Source: Nitrosomonadales bacterium (GTDB lineage Bacteria > Pseudomonadota > Gammaproteobacteria > Burkholderiales > Gallionellaceae). Taken from it: a DNA stretch of 64,000 nucleotides. The DNA lies in contig JACRAT010000026.1 in the NCBI GenBank assembly GCA_016234685.1, positions 62,001-126,000 on the forward strand. Direction: 5' to 3'. Under the pieces are notes generated by a model. That model did no database searches. It was not told where the DNA came from and saw nothing but the letters and a program-made list of their open reading frames with translations. The position numbers were made by a program, and so were the translations under genes. This document shows positions 22,856 through 31,449 of the stretch, piece by piece (position 1 is the first letter of the stretch; every line of letters starts with the position of its first letter).

Positions 22856-22929
22856 TGGTGCTGGCTACGGGAATCGAACCTGTAATAGCTGATTACGAAT
22901 CAGCCGTTATGCCATTTAACTAAGCCAGC
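22856..22929 (-). tRNA. tRNA-Thr (anticodon CGT)
   Basis: This 74-nt tRNA has its CCA encoded. The acceptor pairs perfectly (GCTGGCT/AGCCAGC), the D-arm is GTTA-AATGGCA-TAAC, and the anticodon arm is GCTGA-TTCGTAA-TCAGC with anticodon CGT. The T-arm ACAGG-TTCGATT-CCCGT has an A-C mismatch at its third pair. The short A/T-rich D-arm is atypical, but the tRNA looks complete. Confidence 0.9.
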
Positions 22930-23036
22930 GATCAGTCCCGCCAAAGGCAGCAAAGACCGGCGCATTATACTGGGCAGGGCGGGATTTGGCGCGACTGATG
23001 TGCAGGGCGATGCTCCGCTCATCTACGCGGGCTGCT

Positions 23037-23087
23037 CCGTTCACACTTCGACAAGCCTGTCTTGAGCGATAGGCTCAGCACGAACGG
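23037..23087. repeat. REP-like palindromic repeat (TTCGACAGG family), copy 2
   Basis: The element runs from CCGTTCACACTTCGACAAGC to GGCTCAGCACGAACGG, with the same ends and core as the copy at 12892. It lies between tRNA-Thr and the 3' end of polA. Confidence 0.6.
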
Positions 23088-23094
23088 TGGTGAC

Positions 23095-25869
23095 TCAGTG
23101 CGCCGCTTCCCAGTTCGCGCCTTCGCCCAATCCAACTTCCAGCGGCACTTTAAGTTCGGCGACGTTGCACATCAGTTCACGCAGTTTTTCCTTCACCAGC
23201 GCCAACTCCGCTTCCGGCACTTCCAGCACCAGTTCGTCGTGTACCTGCATGATGAGTTTGGAGTCTAGCTTTTCCTGCTCTAGCCAACTCTGCACGGCGA
23301 TCATCGCCAGTTTGATGAGGTCGGCGGCGGTGCCTTGCATGGGGGCATTGATGGCGGCGCGTTCGGCAGCCTGACGTTTGGCACCATTGCTGGATTTGAT
23401 CTCGGGTAGCCAAAGCCTTCTGCCGAACACGGTCTCGACGTAGCCTTGTTCCTTGGCTTGCAGGCGTGTTTCGTCCATGTAGCGTTTCACGCCAGGGTAA
23501 CGGGCGAAGTAGCGGTCGATGTATTGCTGGGCGGCGCTGCGTTCGATGTCGAGCTGGCTGGCTAGGCCGAAAGCGGACATGCCGTAGATCAGGCCGAAGT
23601 TGATGACCTTGGCGTAGCGACGCTGTTCGCTACTGACGGCATCGAGCGTGACTCCGAACACTTCGGCGGCGGTGGCACGATGGATGTCCTCACCGTTGGC
23701 GAAGGCGTTGAGCAAGCCTGCGTCACCGGAGAGATGCGCCATGATGCGCAGCTCGATCTGCGAGTAGTCGGCGGAGATGATGCGGCTGCCCGGCGGGGCG
23801 ATAAAGGCTTCGCGGATGCGGCGACCTTCGGCGCTGCGCACCGGGATGTTTTGCAGATTCGGATCGCTGGAAGCGAGTCGCCCGGTGACGGCGACCGCCT
23901 GCGAGTAGCTGGTATGCACGCGCCCGGTGCGGCGGTTGACCATCAGCGGCAGCTTGTCGGTGTAGGTGGATTTCAGCTTGGACAGGCTGCGATGCTCTAG
24001 CAGGATCTTGGGCAACGGGTAGTCCAGCGCCAGTTCCTGCAACACCTCTTCGTCGGTGGAGGGCGCGCCGCTCGGGGTCTTCTTTTTCACCGGCAGGCCG
24101 AGCTTGTCGAACAGGATCTCGCCGAGCTGCTTGGGCGAGTTCAGGTTGAACGGCTGACCGGCGGCCTCAAAAGCCTGCGCTTCGATGGCGATCAGCTTCT
24201 CGCCCAACTCGCGGCTCTGCACGTTGAGCAGCTTGCTGTCGAGCAACACGCCGTTGCGCTCCATCACATACAGCACCTGGCGCGCGGGCAGCTCGATGTC
24301 GCGGTAGACGCTATCCAGCGCACCATGCAGTTGCGGCGCGAGTTGCTGGTAGACGCGCAGGGTGAGGTCGGCGTCCTCGGCGGCGTATTGCGTGGCGGTG
24401 TCGAGATCGACCTGATCGAAGCAGATCTGCTTCGCGCCCTTCCCCACCACCTCGGCATAACTGATGCTGGACAGCCCCAGATGGCGTTGGGCGAGCGTCT
24501 CCAGATCGTGGCGCAGATGGCTTTCCAGCACATAAGATTGCAGCAGGGTGTCTTCGGCGACGCCCGCCAGCCGGATGCCGTGGTTGGCGAAGATGTGCTG
24601 GTCGTACTTGAGATTTTGGCCGACCTTCTTGTACTGCGCGCCTTCCAGCCAAGGGCGCAGCTTCTCCAGCGTCGCGGCGCGATCCAGTTGATCCGGCGCG
24701 CCGGGATAGACATGCGCCAGCGGCAGATAAGCCGCCTCGCCGGGGATCAGGCACAGCGAGATGCCGACCAGTTGCGACTCCAGCGGATCGAGGCCGGTGG
24801 TTTCGGTGTCAAGTGCAACGAAGTCGGCGGACAGCAGCTTTTCCAGCCAGTGGTCGAGCTGGGCTTGGGTGAGGATGGTTTCGTAATTTACGCGCAACGG
24901 AGTGGCGACCGACACCCTCTCCCTCTGGGGGAGGGCTGGGGAGGAGGAATCACTTCGAGTCAGAGAGCCTCCCTCCCCCCCAGCCCCTCCCCTGATGGGG
25001 GAGGGGCGCGATTCGGCGGGCGATGACAGCTCCCGTAGCCAACTCTTGAACCCGAACCGTTCCAGTAGCCCGCGCAGTTTCTCCGTATCTTGCAGCGGCG
25101 CGGCCAGTTGGTCGTAGCGGGCGGGCAGTTCCACATCACACTTCACCGTCACTAGACGGCGACCTTGCGGCAGCCAGTCCAGCGCCGCGCGCAGGTTGTC
25201 ACCGACCACGCCCTTGACCTTGCCCGCGCTGGCGATCAGCTCGTCCAGCGTGCCATATTCGGTCAGCCATTTGACTGCCGTTTTAGGCCCGCACTTGGTC
25301 ACGCCGGGGACGTTGTCCACCGCGTCGCCGACCAGCGTGAGGTAGTCCACGATGCGCTCGGGCGGTACGCCGAACTTGTTCAGCACGCCCGCTTCGTCGA
25401 GTATCTCGTTGCTCATGGTGTTGACCAGCCGGACGTGGGCGTTGACCAATTGCGCCAGATCCTTGTCACCGGTGGAGACGATGCAATCCACCCCGGCGTG
25501 CGTAGCCTGGCTGGTGAGCGTGCCGATCACATCGTCCGCTTCCACCCCATCCACCATCAGGATATTCCAGCCGCAGGCGGCGACGGCTTCGAGCAGCGGC
25601 TCGACCTGTACGCGCAAGTCGTCGGGCATGGGCGGGCGGTGCGCCTTGTAGTCGGGATACCAGTCGTCGCGGAAGGTTTTGCCCTTTGCGTCGAACACGC
25701 ACGCGCTATAATCGGTCGGGAAATCAGTGCGCAATTTGCGCAGCATATTGAGTACGCCGTAGATCGCACCGGTCGGTTCGCCTTGCGGGCTACGCAGATC
25801 GGATTGGGACATGGCGTGGAATGCGCGGTACAGGTAGGACGAGCCGTCCACCAGCAGCAGTGTCTTCAT
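23095..25869 (-). CDS. polA: DNA polymerase I with an in-frame repeat insertion
   Basis: This 924-residue polymerase fills gaps and removes RNA primers. The N-terminal 5'-nuclease domain (residues 1-290; MKTLLLVDGSSYLYRAFHAM, DADDVIGTL-like acids) is followed by the 3'-5' exonuclease domain with FVALDTETTGLD. The polymerase domain carries ADYSQIELRIMAHLSGD, RRYAKVINFGLIYGMSAFG and LIMQVHDELVLEV. The linker between nuclease and exonuclease domains (about residues 286-320) is expanded by repeat-encoded sequence RPSPIRGGAGGEGG...SSPALPQRERVS. The gene is transcribed away from the LOG-family gene. Confidence 0.96.
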   Translation of the reverse strand: MKTLLLVDGSSYLYRAFHAMSQSDLRSPQGEPTGAIYGVLNMLRKLRTDFPTDYSACVFDAKGKTFRDDWYPDYKAHRPPMPDDLRVQVEPLLEAVAACGWNILMVDGVEADDVIGTLTSQATHAGVDCIVSTGDKDLAQLVNAHVRLVNTMSNEILDEAGVLNKFGVPPERIVDYLTLVGDAVDNVPGVTKCGPKTAVKWLTEYGTLDELIASAGKVKGVVGDNLRAALDWLPQGRRLVTVKCDVELPARYDQLAAPLQDTEKLRGLLERFGFKSWLRELSSPAESRPSPIRGGAGGEGGSLTRSDSSSPALPQRERVSVATPLRVNYETILTQAQLDHWLEKLLSADFVALDTETTGLDPLESQLVGISLCLIPGEAAYLPLAHVYPGAPDQLDRAATLEKLRPWLEGAQYKKVGQNLKYDQHIFANHGIRLAGVAEDTLLQSYVLESHLRHDLETLAQRHLGLSSISYAEVVGKGAKQICFDQVDLDTATQYAAEDADLTLRVYQQLAPQLHGALDSVYRDIELPARQVLYVMERNGVLLDSKLLNVQSRELGEKLIAIEAQAFEAAGQPFNLNSPKQLGEILFDKLGLPVKKKTPSGAPSTDEEVLQELALDYPLPKILLEHRSLSKLKSTYTDKLPLMVNRRTGRVHTSYSQAVAVTGRLASSDPNLQNIPVRSAEGRRIREAFIAPPGSRIISADYSQIELRIMAHLSGDAGLLNAFANGEDIHRATAAEVFGVTLDAVSSEQRRYAKVINFGLIYGMSAFGLASQLDIERSAAQQYIDRYFARYPGVKRYMDETRLQAKEQGYVETVFGRRLWLPEIKSSNGAKRQAAERAAINAPMQGTAADLIKLAMIAVQSWLEQEKLDSKLIMQVHDELVLEVPEAELALVKEKLRELMCNVAELKVPLEVGLGEGANWEAAH
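24912..25006. repeat. In-frame composite palindromic repeat in polA
   Basis: Left unit CCCTCTCCCTCTGGGGGAGG and right unit CCCAGCCCCTCCCCTGATGG (continuing into GGGAGGGG) each form a hairpin and are inverted relative to each other. This is the arrangement seen in leuS copy A. The reading frame of polA stays open through it. Confidence 0.72.
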
Positions 25870-25889
25870 TTTTATTTACAGGATAAGAG

Positions 25890-26606
25890 ATGATCTACAA
25901 CGCAAAACTGCCGACCTCGCAACTGCCGGATGCGAACATCTCCAAGGAGGCCTGGCGGGTGTTCGGCATTATGTCAGAATTCGTCACCGCGACCGAACGC
26001 CTGAGCGCAATCCAGCCCGCCGTGAGTATCTTCGGCAGTGCTCGCACCAAGACCGATCACGCCTATTACCACATCACCGAGGAGATCGCCCGACTGCTGT
26101 CGGATGCCGGGTTTTCGGTGATCTCCGGTGGCGGCCCCGGCATCATGGAAGCCGCCAACAAGGGGGCGTTCTATGGCAAATCGCCTAGTGTCGGGCTGAA
26201 CATCCAGTTGCCGCACGAGCAGCACACCAACGCTTACCAGAACATCAGCCACACCTTCCAGCACTTCTTCTCGCGCAAGGTGATGTTCGTCAAATTCGCC
26301 AGTGCTTACGTGGTGATGCCGGGCGGCTTCGGCACGCTGGACGAGTTGATGGAGGCGCTGACCTTGGTGCAGACCGGCAAGACACGCCGCATCCCCATCA
26401 TTTTGGTCGGCAGCAAGTTCTGGGGCGGGATGCTGGAGTGGTTCAAGTCGGCCCTGCTGGCCGAAGGTATGATCCATGCTGACGACATGGATCTCATCAA
26501 GCTCATCGACGAGCCGGAGGCGGTGGTCAGCGCCATCTTCAAGCATTACGAAACGCGCGGCTTCGAACCTTCTGCGGCCGAGATTGAAATGCAGCTCAAC
26601 CTCTGA
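25890..26606 (+). CDS. LOG-family Rossmann protein (TIGR00730)
   Basis: This 238-residue protein has the lysine-decarboxylase-like Rossmann fold. The PGGFGTLDE motif (near residue 146) and SGGGPGIMEAANKGAF mark the LOG family, whose tested members remove ribose 5-phosphate from nucleoside monophosphates. The N-terminal 40 residues extend beyond the smallest members. It is head-to-head with polA and followed closely by the DUF2782 gene and thrB, an order I recall from other Betaproteobacteria. The cellular role here is uncertain. Confidence 0.85.
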   Translation: MIYNAKLPTSQLPDANISKEAWRVFGIMSEFVTATERLSAIQPAVSIFGSARTKTDHAYYHITEEIARLLSDAGFSVISGGGPGIMEAANKGAFYGKSPSVGLNIQLPHEQHTNAYQNISHTFQHFFSRKVMFVKFASAYVVMPGGFGTLDELMEALTLVQTGKTRRIPIILVGSKFWGGMLEWFKSALLAEGMIHADDMDLIKLIDEPEAVVSAIFKHYETRGFEPSAAEIEMQLNL

Positions 26607-26656
26607 TGCGCGTATCAGCTAAAATACGCGCCAAATCACCCATCGGACGAACAACC

Positions 26657-26995
26657 ATGCGCATCAAACTCTTCCTTCTGCTCTGCGGACTGAGCAGTGC
26701 CGCACTGGCCGCTGACCAGCGTCCAGCCGACCTGCAACCGCTGCCGCCGCCTCCCGCCATGGACACCAGCGCGGACGATGCGCCGGATTCCGACCCGGAA
26801 GTGACCATCAAGAAAGAGACCGAGCAGACCGTCGAAGAGTATCGCGTCGGTGGCAGGCTCTACATGATCAAAGTTACGCCCAAGATCGGCAAGCCGTATT
26901 ACCTCGTCGATGATCGCGGCGACGGCAAGTTCGCTCGTCAGGAATCGTTGGATTCCGGCCTGCGCGTCCCGCGCTGGGTCATCCACCGTTTCTAA
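26657..26995 (+). CDS. DUF2782 family periplasmic protein
   Basis: This 112-residue protein has a signal peptide (MRIKLFLLLCGLSSAALAA), a Pro/Asp-rich linker, and the DUF2782 core VEEYRVGGRLYMIKVTPKIG, which continues YYLVDDRGDG. The function is unknown. ATG at 26657 is used because the open frame back to 26606 lacks a signal peptide. It sits 11 bases before thrB and is probably cotranscribed with it. Confidence 0.78.
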   Translation: MRIKLFLLLCGLSSAALAADQRPADLQPLPPPPAMDTSADDAPDSDPEVTIKKETEQTVEEYRVGGRLYMIKVTPKIGKPYYLVDDRGDGKFARQESLDSGLRVPRWVIHRF

Positions 26996-27006
26996 AGAAA
27001 GCCAGA

Positions 27007-27957
27007 ATGTCTGTTTTTACCCGCGTCACCGAGGCGGAATTGACTGCTTGGCTGAGCGACTACTCGCTCGGCCAGTTGATCTCATTGCAGGGCATCGCCT
27101 CGGGCATCGAGAACACCAACTATTTCGTCACCACCAGCAATGGGCGCTTCGTTCTCACCTTGTTCGAAAAGCTCACCGCTGAAGAGCTGCCGTTCTACCT
27201 CAATCTGATGTCGCATCTGGCGCAGCACGGCATCCCCTGCCCCAGCCCGGTGTCGAATCGGCACAACCGCTTCCTCGGCGCACTGAATGGCAAGCCCGCC
27301 AGCATCGTCAGCCGCTTACCGGGCAAGTCGCTAGTGCAGCCGACCGCCGCCAATTGTGCCGCCGTCGGTGCGATGTTGGCGCAGATGCATACGGCGGGGC
27401 AGAGTTTCGCCATCGCCATGCCCAATCCGCGCGGTGCAGCTTGGCGGGCCGAGGCGGCGCAGCAAGTGCGCCCCTTCCTTTCCGATGCCGATGCCGCGCT
27501 GCTGCAAGGCGAGATCACCTTCCATACGCAGCAACCGCTGGCGGGTTTGCCGCAGGGCGTGATCCACGCTGACCTGTTCCGCGACAACGTGCTGATCGAC
27601 GGCACGCGGGTCGGCGGTTTGATCGACTTCTATTTCGCCTGCAACGACGCGCTGCTATACGACGTGGCGATCACCGTGAACGACTGGTGTATGGACACCG
27701 CGATCGGCGTGCTGGATGCGGAACGTACTCGCGCGCTGCTTAAGGCTTACCATCGCGTGCGCGCTTTCGCCCCGGAGGAGGCTGCCGCTTGGCCTGTCGC
27801 CCTGCGCCTAGCGGCGCTGCGTTTCTGGATTTCTAGGTTGTACGATCTGCATCTGCCGCGCGACGGTGAGCTGATCCACGCCCATGATCCACAGCAGTTC
27901 CAGCGCATCCTGCAACAACATATCGCCAGTTTTGGCGATGCCATCTGGCTGGAGTAG
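27007..27957 (+). CDS. thrB: Homoserine kinase (ThrB, aminoglycoside-phosphotransferase type)
   Basis: This 316-residue kinase phosphorylates homoserine in threonine synthesis. It belongs to the APH-fold form found in alpha- and betaproteobacteria rather than the GHMP form of E. coli. Signatures are the SGIENTNYFV nucleotide-binding loop, the catalytic loop GVIHADLFRDNVLID (near residue 188), and GGLIDFYFACND. Length fits the family (about 316-320). Confidence 0.92.
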   Translation: MSVFTRVTEAELTAWLSDYSLGQLISLQGIASGIENTNYFVTTSNGRFVLTLFEKLTAEELPFYLNLMSHLAQHGIPCPSPVSNRHNRFLGALNGKPASIVSRLPGKSLVQPTAANCAAVGAMLAQMHTAGQSFAIAMPNPRGAAWRAEAAQQVRPFLSDADAALLQGEITFHTQQPLAGLPQGVIHADLFRDNVLIDGTRVGGLIDFYFACNDALLYDVAITVNDWCMDTAIGVLDAERTRALLKAYHRVRAFAPEEAAAWPVALRLAALRFWISRLYDLHLPRDGELIHAHDPQQFQRILQQHIASFGDAIWLE

Positions 27958-27961
27958 AACG

Positions 27962-28735
27962 ATGGAAGCTAGAAAAGTGACCGCCGACCACGGCTGGCAG
28001 TGGATCAAACAAGGCTTTGCGATCTTTTTGCAAAGTCCCATCTTGTGGGTGGCATTGGTCGCTATCGGCCTGCTTGCCACAGTGGGCTTGTCGTCGGTTC
28101 CTGTCATCGGCGATCCGCTGGCAAGCCTGCTCTTTCCGACCATCCTGATCGGCTATGTCATGGGTTGTCAGGCGCTGGAGCGTGGCGAGGAGTTGGAGCT
28201 GGCGCATCTGTTCGCTGGCTTCAAGCAAAACGCACCGGCGCTCATCACCTTGGGCGGCATCAATCTGGTCGGGCAATTCTTCATCCTTGGCGTGATGAAG
28301 GTCACCGGCGGCGCAGCCTTGGTCTCCATCATGATGAGCGGGCAACCGGTGGATGATCCCGCCGTGCTGACGCAGGCGATGGACGGAGCAGGCTTTGCTT
28401 TGCTGCTGGGCGGCGCACTGTCTGCGGTGCTGTTGCTGGCCGGGCAGTTCGCCCCCATGCTGGCGGCTTTCCACGGTATCGCCCCCATCGAGGCGATGCG
28501 CACCAGTCTGCGCACCTGTTTGAGCAACATCGCGCCACTCTCCGCTTATGGTGCGATGATGTTGTTGTTCGCCATCGCGGCCTCCATGCTGGCGATGCTG
28601 GGCTGGATCGTGCTGCTGCCGGTGATGCTCACCTCGATCTATGCCGCTTATCGTGATCTGTTCCAGGCCGTGCCGGAGGTGGCGCTTCCTGTCGTCGAGG
28701 AAAGCAACGAGCCGGACGTTCCGCCGCAGGTCTGA
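27962..28735 (+). CDS. BPSS1780-type integral membrane protein
   Basis: This 257-residue hydrophobic protein starts four bases after thrB. About six membrane helices can be seen (for example ILWVALVAIGLLATVGLSS, LLLGGALSAVLLLAGQF and MMLLFAIAASMLAMLGWIVL). The N-terminal GWQWIKQGFAIFLQSP is characteristic of a conserved but uncharacterised betaproteobacterial family. No catalytic motif is visible. It ends at a strong terminator. Confidence 0.72.
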   Translation: MEARKVTADHGWQWIKQGFAIFLQSPILWVALVAIGLLATVGLSSVPVIGDPLASLLFPTILIGYVMGCQALERGEELELAHLFAGFKQNAPALITLGGINLVGQFFILGVMKVTGGAALVSIMMSGQPVDDPAVLTQAMDGAGFALLLGGALSAVLLLAGQFAPMLAAFHGIAPIEAMRTSLRTCLSNIAPLSAYGAMMLLFAIAASMLAMLGWIVLLPVMLTSIYAAYRDLFQAVPEVALPVVEESNEPDVPPQV

Positions 28736-28758
28736 TCGCCTCCTCGTTACAGGATGTG

Positions 28759-28791
28759 AAAAAGGCGCAACCTTGGGGTTGCGCCTTTTTT
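28759..28791. terminator. Bidirectional terminator between thrB operon and manC
   Basis: The fourteen-base arms AAAAAGGCGCAACC (28759-28772) and GGTTGCGCCTTTTT (28777-28790) enclose TTGG. A/T runs on both sides allow it to serve both converging units. Confidence 0.9.
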
Positions 28792-28824
28792 GTCAGGGCA
28801 TCTTTCGATGCCCTGATCTTCTGC

Positions 28825-30240
28825 TTAAACCCGCTGATAGATGTCTTCGTAACGAATGATGTCGTCTTCGCCCAGATAGCTGCCGGTCTGCACTTCGATC
28901 AAGCACAGCGGAGTCTCGCCCACGTTCTCCAGCCGGTGTGTCGCACCTACCGGGATGTAGACTGACTCGTTCGACTCGACCAGACGACGCATCTTGTCGA
29001 CCGTCACGATGGCCGAGCCATTGACCACGATCCAGTGTTCGGCGCGGTGTTCGTGCGATTGCAGCGAGAGCTTGGCGCGCGGCTTGACCACGATGCGCTT
29101 GACCTGATAACGCTCGCCCACATCGACGCTCTCGTAGTAGCCCCAAGGGCGGTAGTTGCGGCTGTGTACCAGATGCTCGGTACGTTCGGCGCGCTTCAGA
29201 TATTCCACGGCGTTCTTGACGTTCTGGGAGAAATCCTTGTGTGCCACCAGTACCGCGTCGGGGGTCTCCACGATCACCATGTCGTCCAAGCCGATGGCTG
29301 CGACTAGCCGACTTTCTGCACGGATGTAGCTGCGTTTGGTTTCCGGCGCGTAAACGTCGCCTCGCACCACGTTGCCTTGTGCATCGGCGGGGACGACTTC
29401 AGCCAGCGCGTCCCAAGAGCCGATGTCACCCCAGCCGATGTTGACGGTCACCATAGCGGCAATCTTGGTTTGCTCCATAACGGCGTAGTCAATGGAGTCA
29501 TCCGGGCAAAGCTCGAAGGCCTCCTTGTCCAAACGGCTGAATTCGTCGCCGTGGCGTCCTTTCTGCCATGCTTGCAGCGAAGCCTCGTACATCGACAACT
29601 GATACTTTTGCAGCTCTTCCAGATATGCGGAGGCCTTGAACATGAACATGCCGCTGTTCCAGAAGAACTTGCCTGAGGCGAGGAAGCTTTCTGCGGTTTC
29701 AAGCTTGGGCTTCTCGACGAAACGGGCCACGTCGAATGCGCCGTCCATGCCCTCGATCGCGTCGCCTTGCTCGATGTAGCCAAAGCCAGTGCTGGGCTTG
29801 GTCGGCTTACAGCCGAAAGTGACCAGCTTGCCCTCGTTCGCCAGCTTCAGCGCAGATTGAATGGAACGATGGAAGGCCAGCACGTCTTGGATCAAGTGAT
29901 CCGCAGGCAATATCAGCAAGATTGCATCGGCATCGCGCTCCTGTGCGGCCAGTGCCGCTGCCGCCACGGCCGGAGCTGTGTTGCGGCTGATGGGCTCCAG
30001 AATCAGCGACAAAGGGTTGATGTCGATGGCACGCAACTGCTCGGCAGCCAAGAAGCGATGCTCGGTATTGCACACCACGACCGGGCTGGCAATGTCGGGA
30101 ACCCCTCGCAAACGCTGCAAGGTCTCTTGGAACAGCGTCTTTTCCGAGACCAAAGACAAGAATTGCTTGGGAAGCGACTTTCTGGATAAGGGCCACAGGC
30201 GTGTGCCGGAGCCGCCGGATAGAATGACTGGATAGATCAT
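28825..30240 (-). CDS. manC: Mannose-1-phosphate guanylyltransferase / mannose-6-phosphate isomerase
   Basis: This 471-residue bifunctional enzyme makes GDP-mannose for polysaccharides. The N-terminal nucleotidyltransferase has GGSGTRLWPLSRKSLPKQF (residues 9-27) and FVEKP. The C-terminal cupin isomerase domain starts at RPWGYYESVD (near residue 366) and contains QSHEHRAEHWIVV with the metal-binding histidines. Length and layout match CpsB/AlgA/ManC. No other exopolysaccharide gene adjoins it, so the end product is unknown. Confidence 0.94.
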   Translation of the reverse strand: MIYPVILSGGSGTRLWPLSRKSLPKQFLSLVSEKTLFQETLQRLRGVPDIASPVVVCNTEHRFLAAEQLRAIDINPLSLILEPISRNTAPAVAAAALAAQERDADAILLILPADHLIQDVLAFHRSIQSALKLANEGKLVTFGCKPTKPSTGFGYIEQGDAIEGMDGAFDVARFVEKPKLETAESFLASGKFFWNSGMFMFKASAYLEELQKYQLSMYEASLQAWQKGRHGDEFSRLDKEAFELCPDDSIDYAVMEQTKIAAMVTVNIGWGDIGSWDALAEVVPADAQGNVVRGDVYAPETKRSYIRAESRLVAAIGLDDMVIVETPDAVLVAHKDFSQNVKNAVEYLKRAERTEHLVHSRNYRPWGYYESVDVGERYQVKRIVVKPRAKLSLQSHEHRAEHWIVVNGSAIVTVDKMRRLVESNESVYIPVGATHRLENVGETPLCLIEVQTGSYLGEDDIIRYEDIYQRV

Positions 30241-30513
30241 GATGATTTACAAGGTTGGTTGTATTGAGTGTAGTGGTCAGGCCTAAGCCGACCACTGGTT
30301 TAGCTATTTTTATAATTACTATTGGCGCAGACCTTCAGGATTAGCTGATTCTGATAATCAGCCCCTGCTCATTACGCTCCTCCTAGGAGGCTACATTCTA
30401 ACCGAGTAAAACAAAAAAATACGGGTTTCCCCGGTAAAAAACTGTAATGTATTTGTGGTATATGAACCACATCTTTGCGATGGTTTCAGGTGGTTTCACG
30501 GATACTTCGTTGG
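30241..30513. other. AT-richer intergenic region with three small hairpins
   Basis: No gene is seen. In the manC leader (leftward) there are inverted repeats GTGGTC/GACCAC (30271-30293), GCTGATT/AATCAGC (30344-30362) and the palindrome CTCCTAGGAG around 30382. Base composition is lower in GC than the flanking genes. This may be a manC leader or regulatory region, but nothing diagnostic is present. Confidence 0.4.
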
Positions 30514-31365
30514 CTATCTGAACACGATGGTTTTGTTACCGCACACCAGCACGCGGTCTTCTACGTGGTAGCGCAGGCCGCGCGACAATACGGTTTTTTC
30601 GATGTCGCGGCCATAACGCACGAGGTCATCTACCGTGTCGCCATGGTCGATGCGCACCGTGTCTTGTTCGATGATCGGGCCGGCATCCAGCTCGTCGGTA
30701 ACATAGTGGCAGGTCGCGCCGATCAGCTTCACGCCGCGCTGGTAGGCTTGGTGGTAAGGCTTTGCGCCGACGAAGGACGGCAAAAAACTGTGGTGGATGT
30801 TGATGATGCGACCGGGGAAACGCTGGCACAGCATCGGCGGCAATATTTGCATGAAACGCGCCAGCACCATGCTGTCGCCTTGATATTCCTCGAACAGCTC
30901 GGCGATGCGCTCGAAAGCGGCGGCCTTGTCGCTCATGTCTACATGGATGTATGGAATGCCGTGCCACTCGACGAAACTGCGCAGGTCTTCGTGGTTGGAG
31001 ATCACGCAGGGGATTTCGACTTGCAACTCGCCGCTGCGCCAACGGTGCAGCAAGTCGTCCAGACAATGGTCCTGCTTGCTGACCAGCACCACCAGCCGCT
31101 TTTTGATGGCGGAATCGGAAAGTTGCCAGTCCATGCCAAACTCATGTGCCAGCCGCGCAAAACGTCGCCCGAACTCATTTGCATCGATGGGCAGCGAGTC
31201 GGCACGTATCTCTTGCCGCATGAAGAAGCGCTGCGCCTCCTGTTCGGTGTGATAACTCGCCTCGACAATGAAGCCACCATGCTGGGCGATGAAACTGGAG
31301 ACGGCGGCGATGATGCCTGCTCGGTCAGGGCAGGCGATGGTCAGTGTGTAATGGCGGGTGGTCAT
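30514..31365 (-). CDS. purU: Formyltetrahydrofolate deformylase
   Basis: This 283-residue enzyme hydrolyses 10-formyl-tetrahydrofolate to formate and tetrahydrofolate. It has an N-terminal ACT regulatory domain (TLTIACPDRAGIIAAVSSF) and a formyltransferase-like catalytic domain with ISNHEDLR, the INIHHSFLPSF active-site segment, and GATCHYVTDELDAGPII, which contains the conserved His and Asp. It starts 84 bases beyond the end of the Old Yellow Enzyme gene on the same strand and may be read through from it. Confidence 0.94.
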   Translation of the reverse strand: MTTRHYTLTIACPDRAGIIAAVSSFIAQHGGFIVEASYHTEQEAQRFFMRQEIRADSLPIDANEFGRRFARLAHEFGMDWQLSDSAIKKRLVVLVSKQDHCLDDLLHRWRSGELQVEIPCVISNHEDLRSFVEWHGIPYIHVDMSDKAAAFERIAELFEEYQGDSMVLARFMQILPPMLCQRFPGRIINIHHSFLPSFVGAKPYHQAYQRGVKLIGATCHYVTDELDAGPIIEQDTVRIDHGDTVDDLVRYGRDIEKTVLSRGLRYHVEDRVLVCGNKTIVFR

Positions 31366-31449
31366 GCGGCGATCCTCAGTTTAGTGCGAGGATTTTACCG
31401 GATAACCCCACCGAAACCGAGGCGGAATCGGCAGGGGCGAGGAGGAGGC

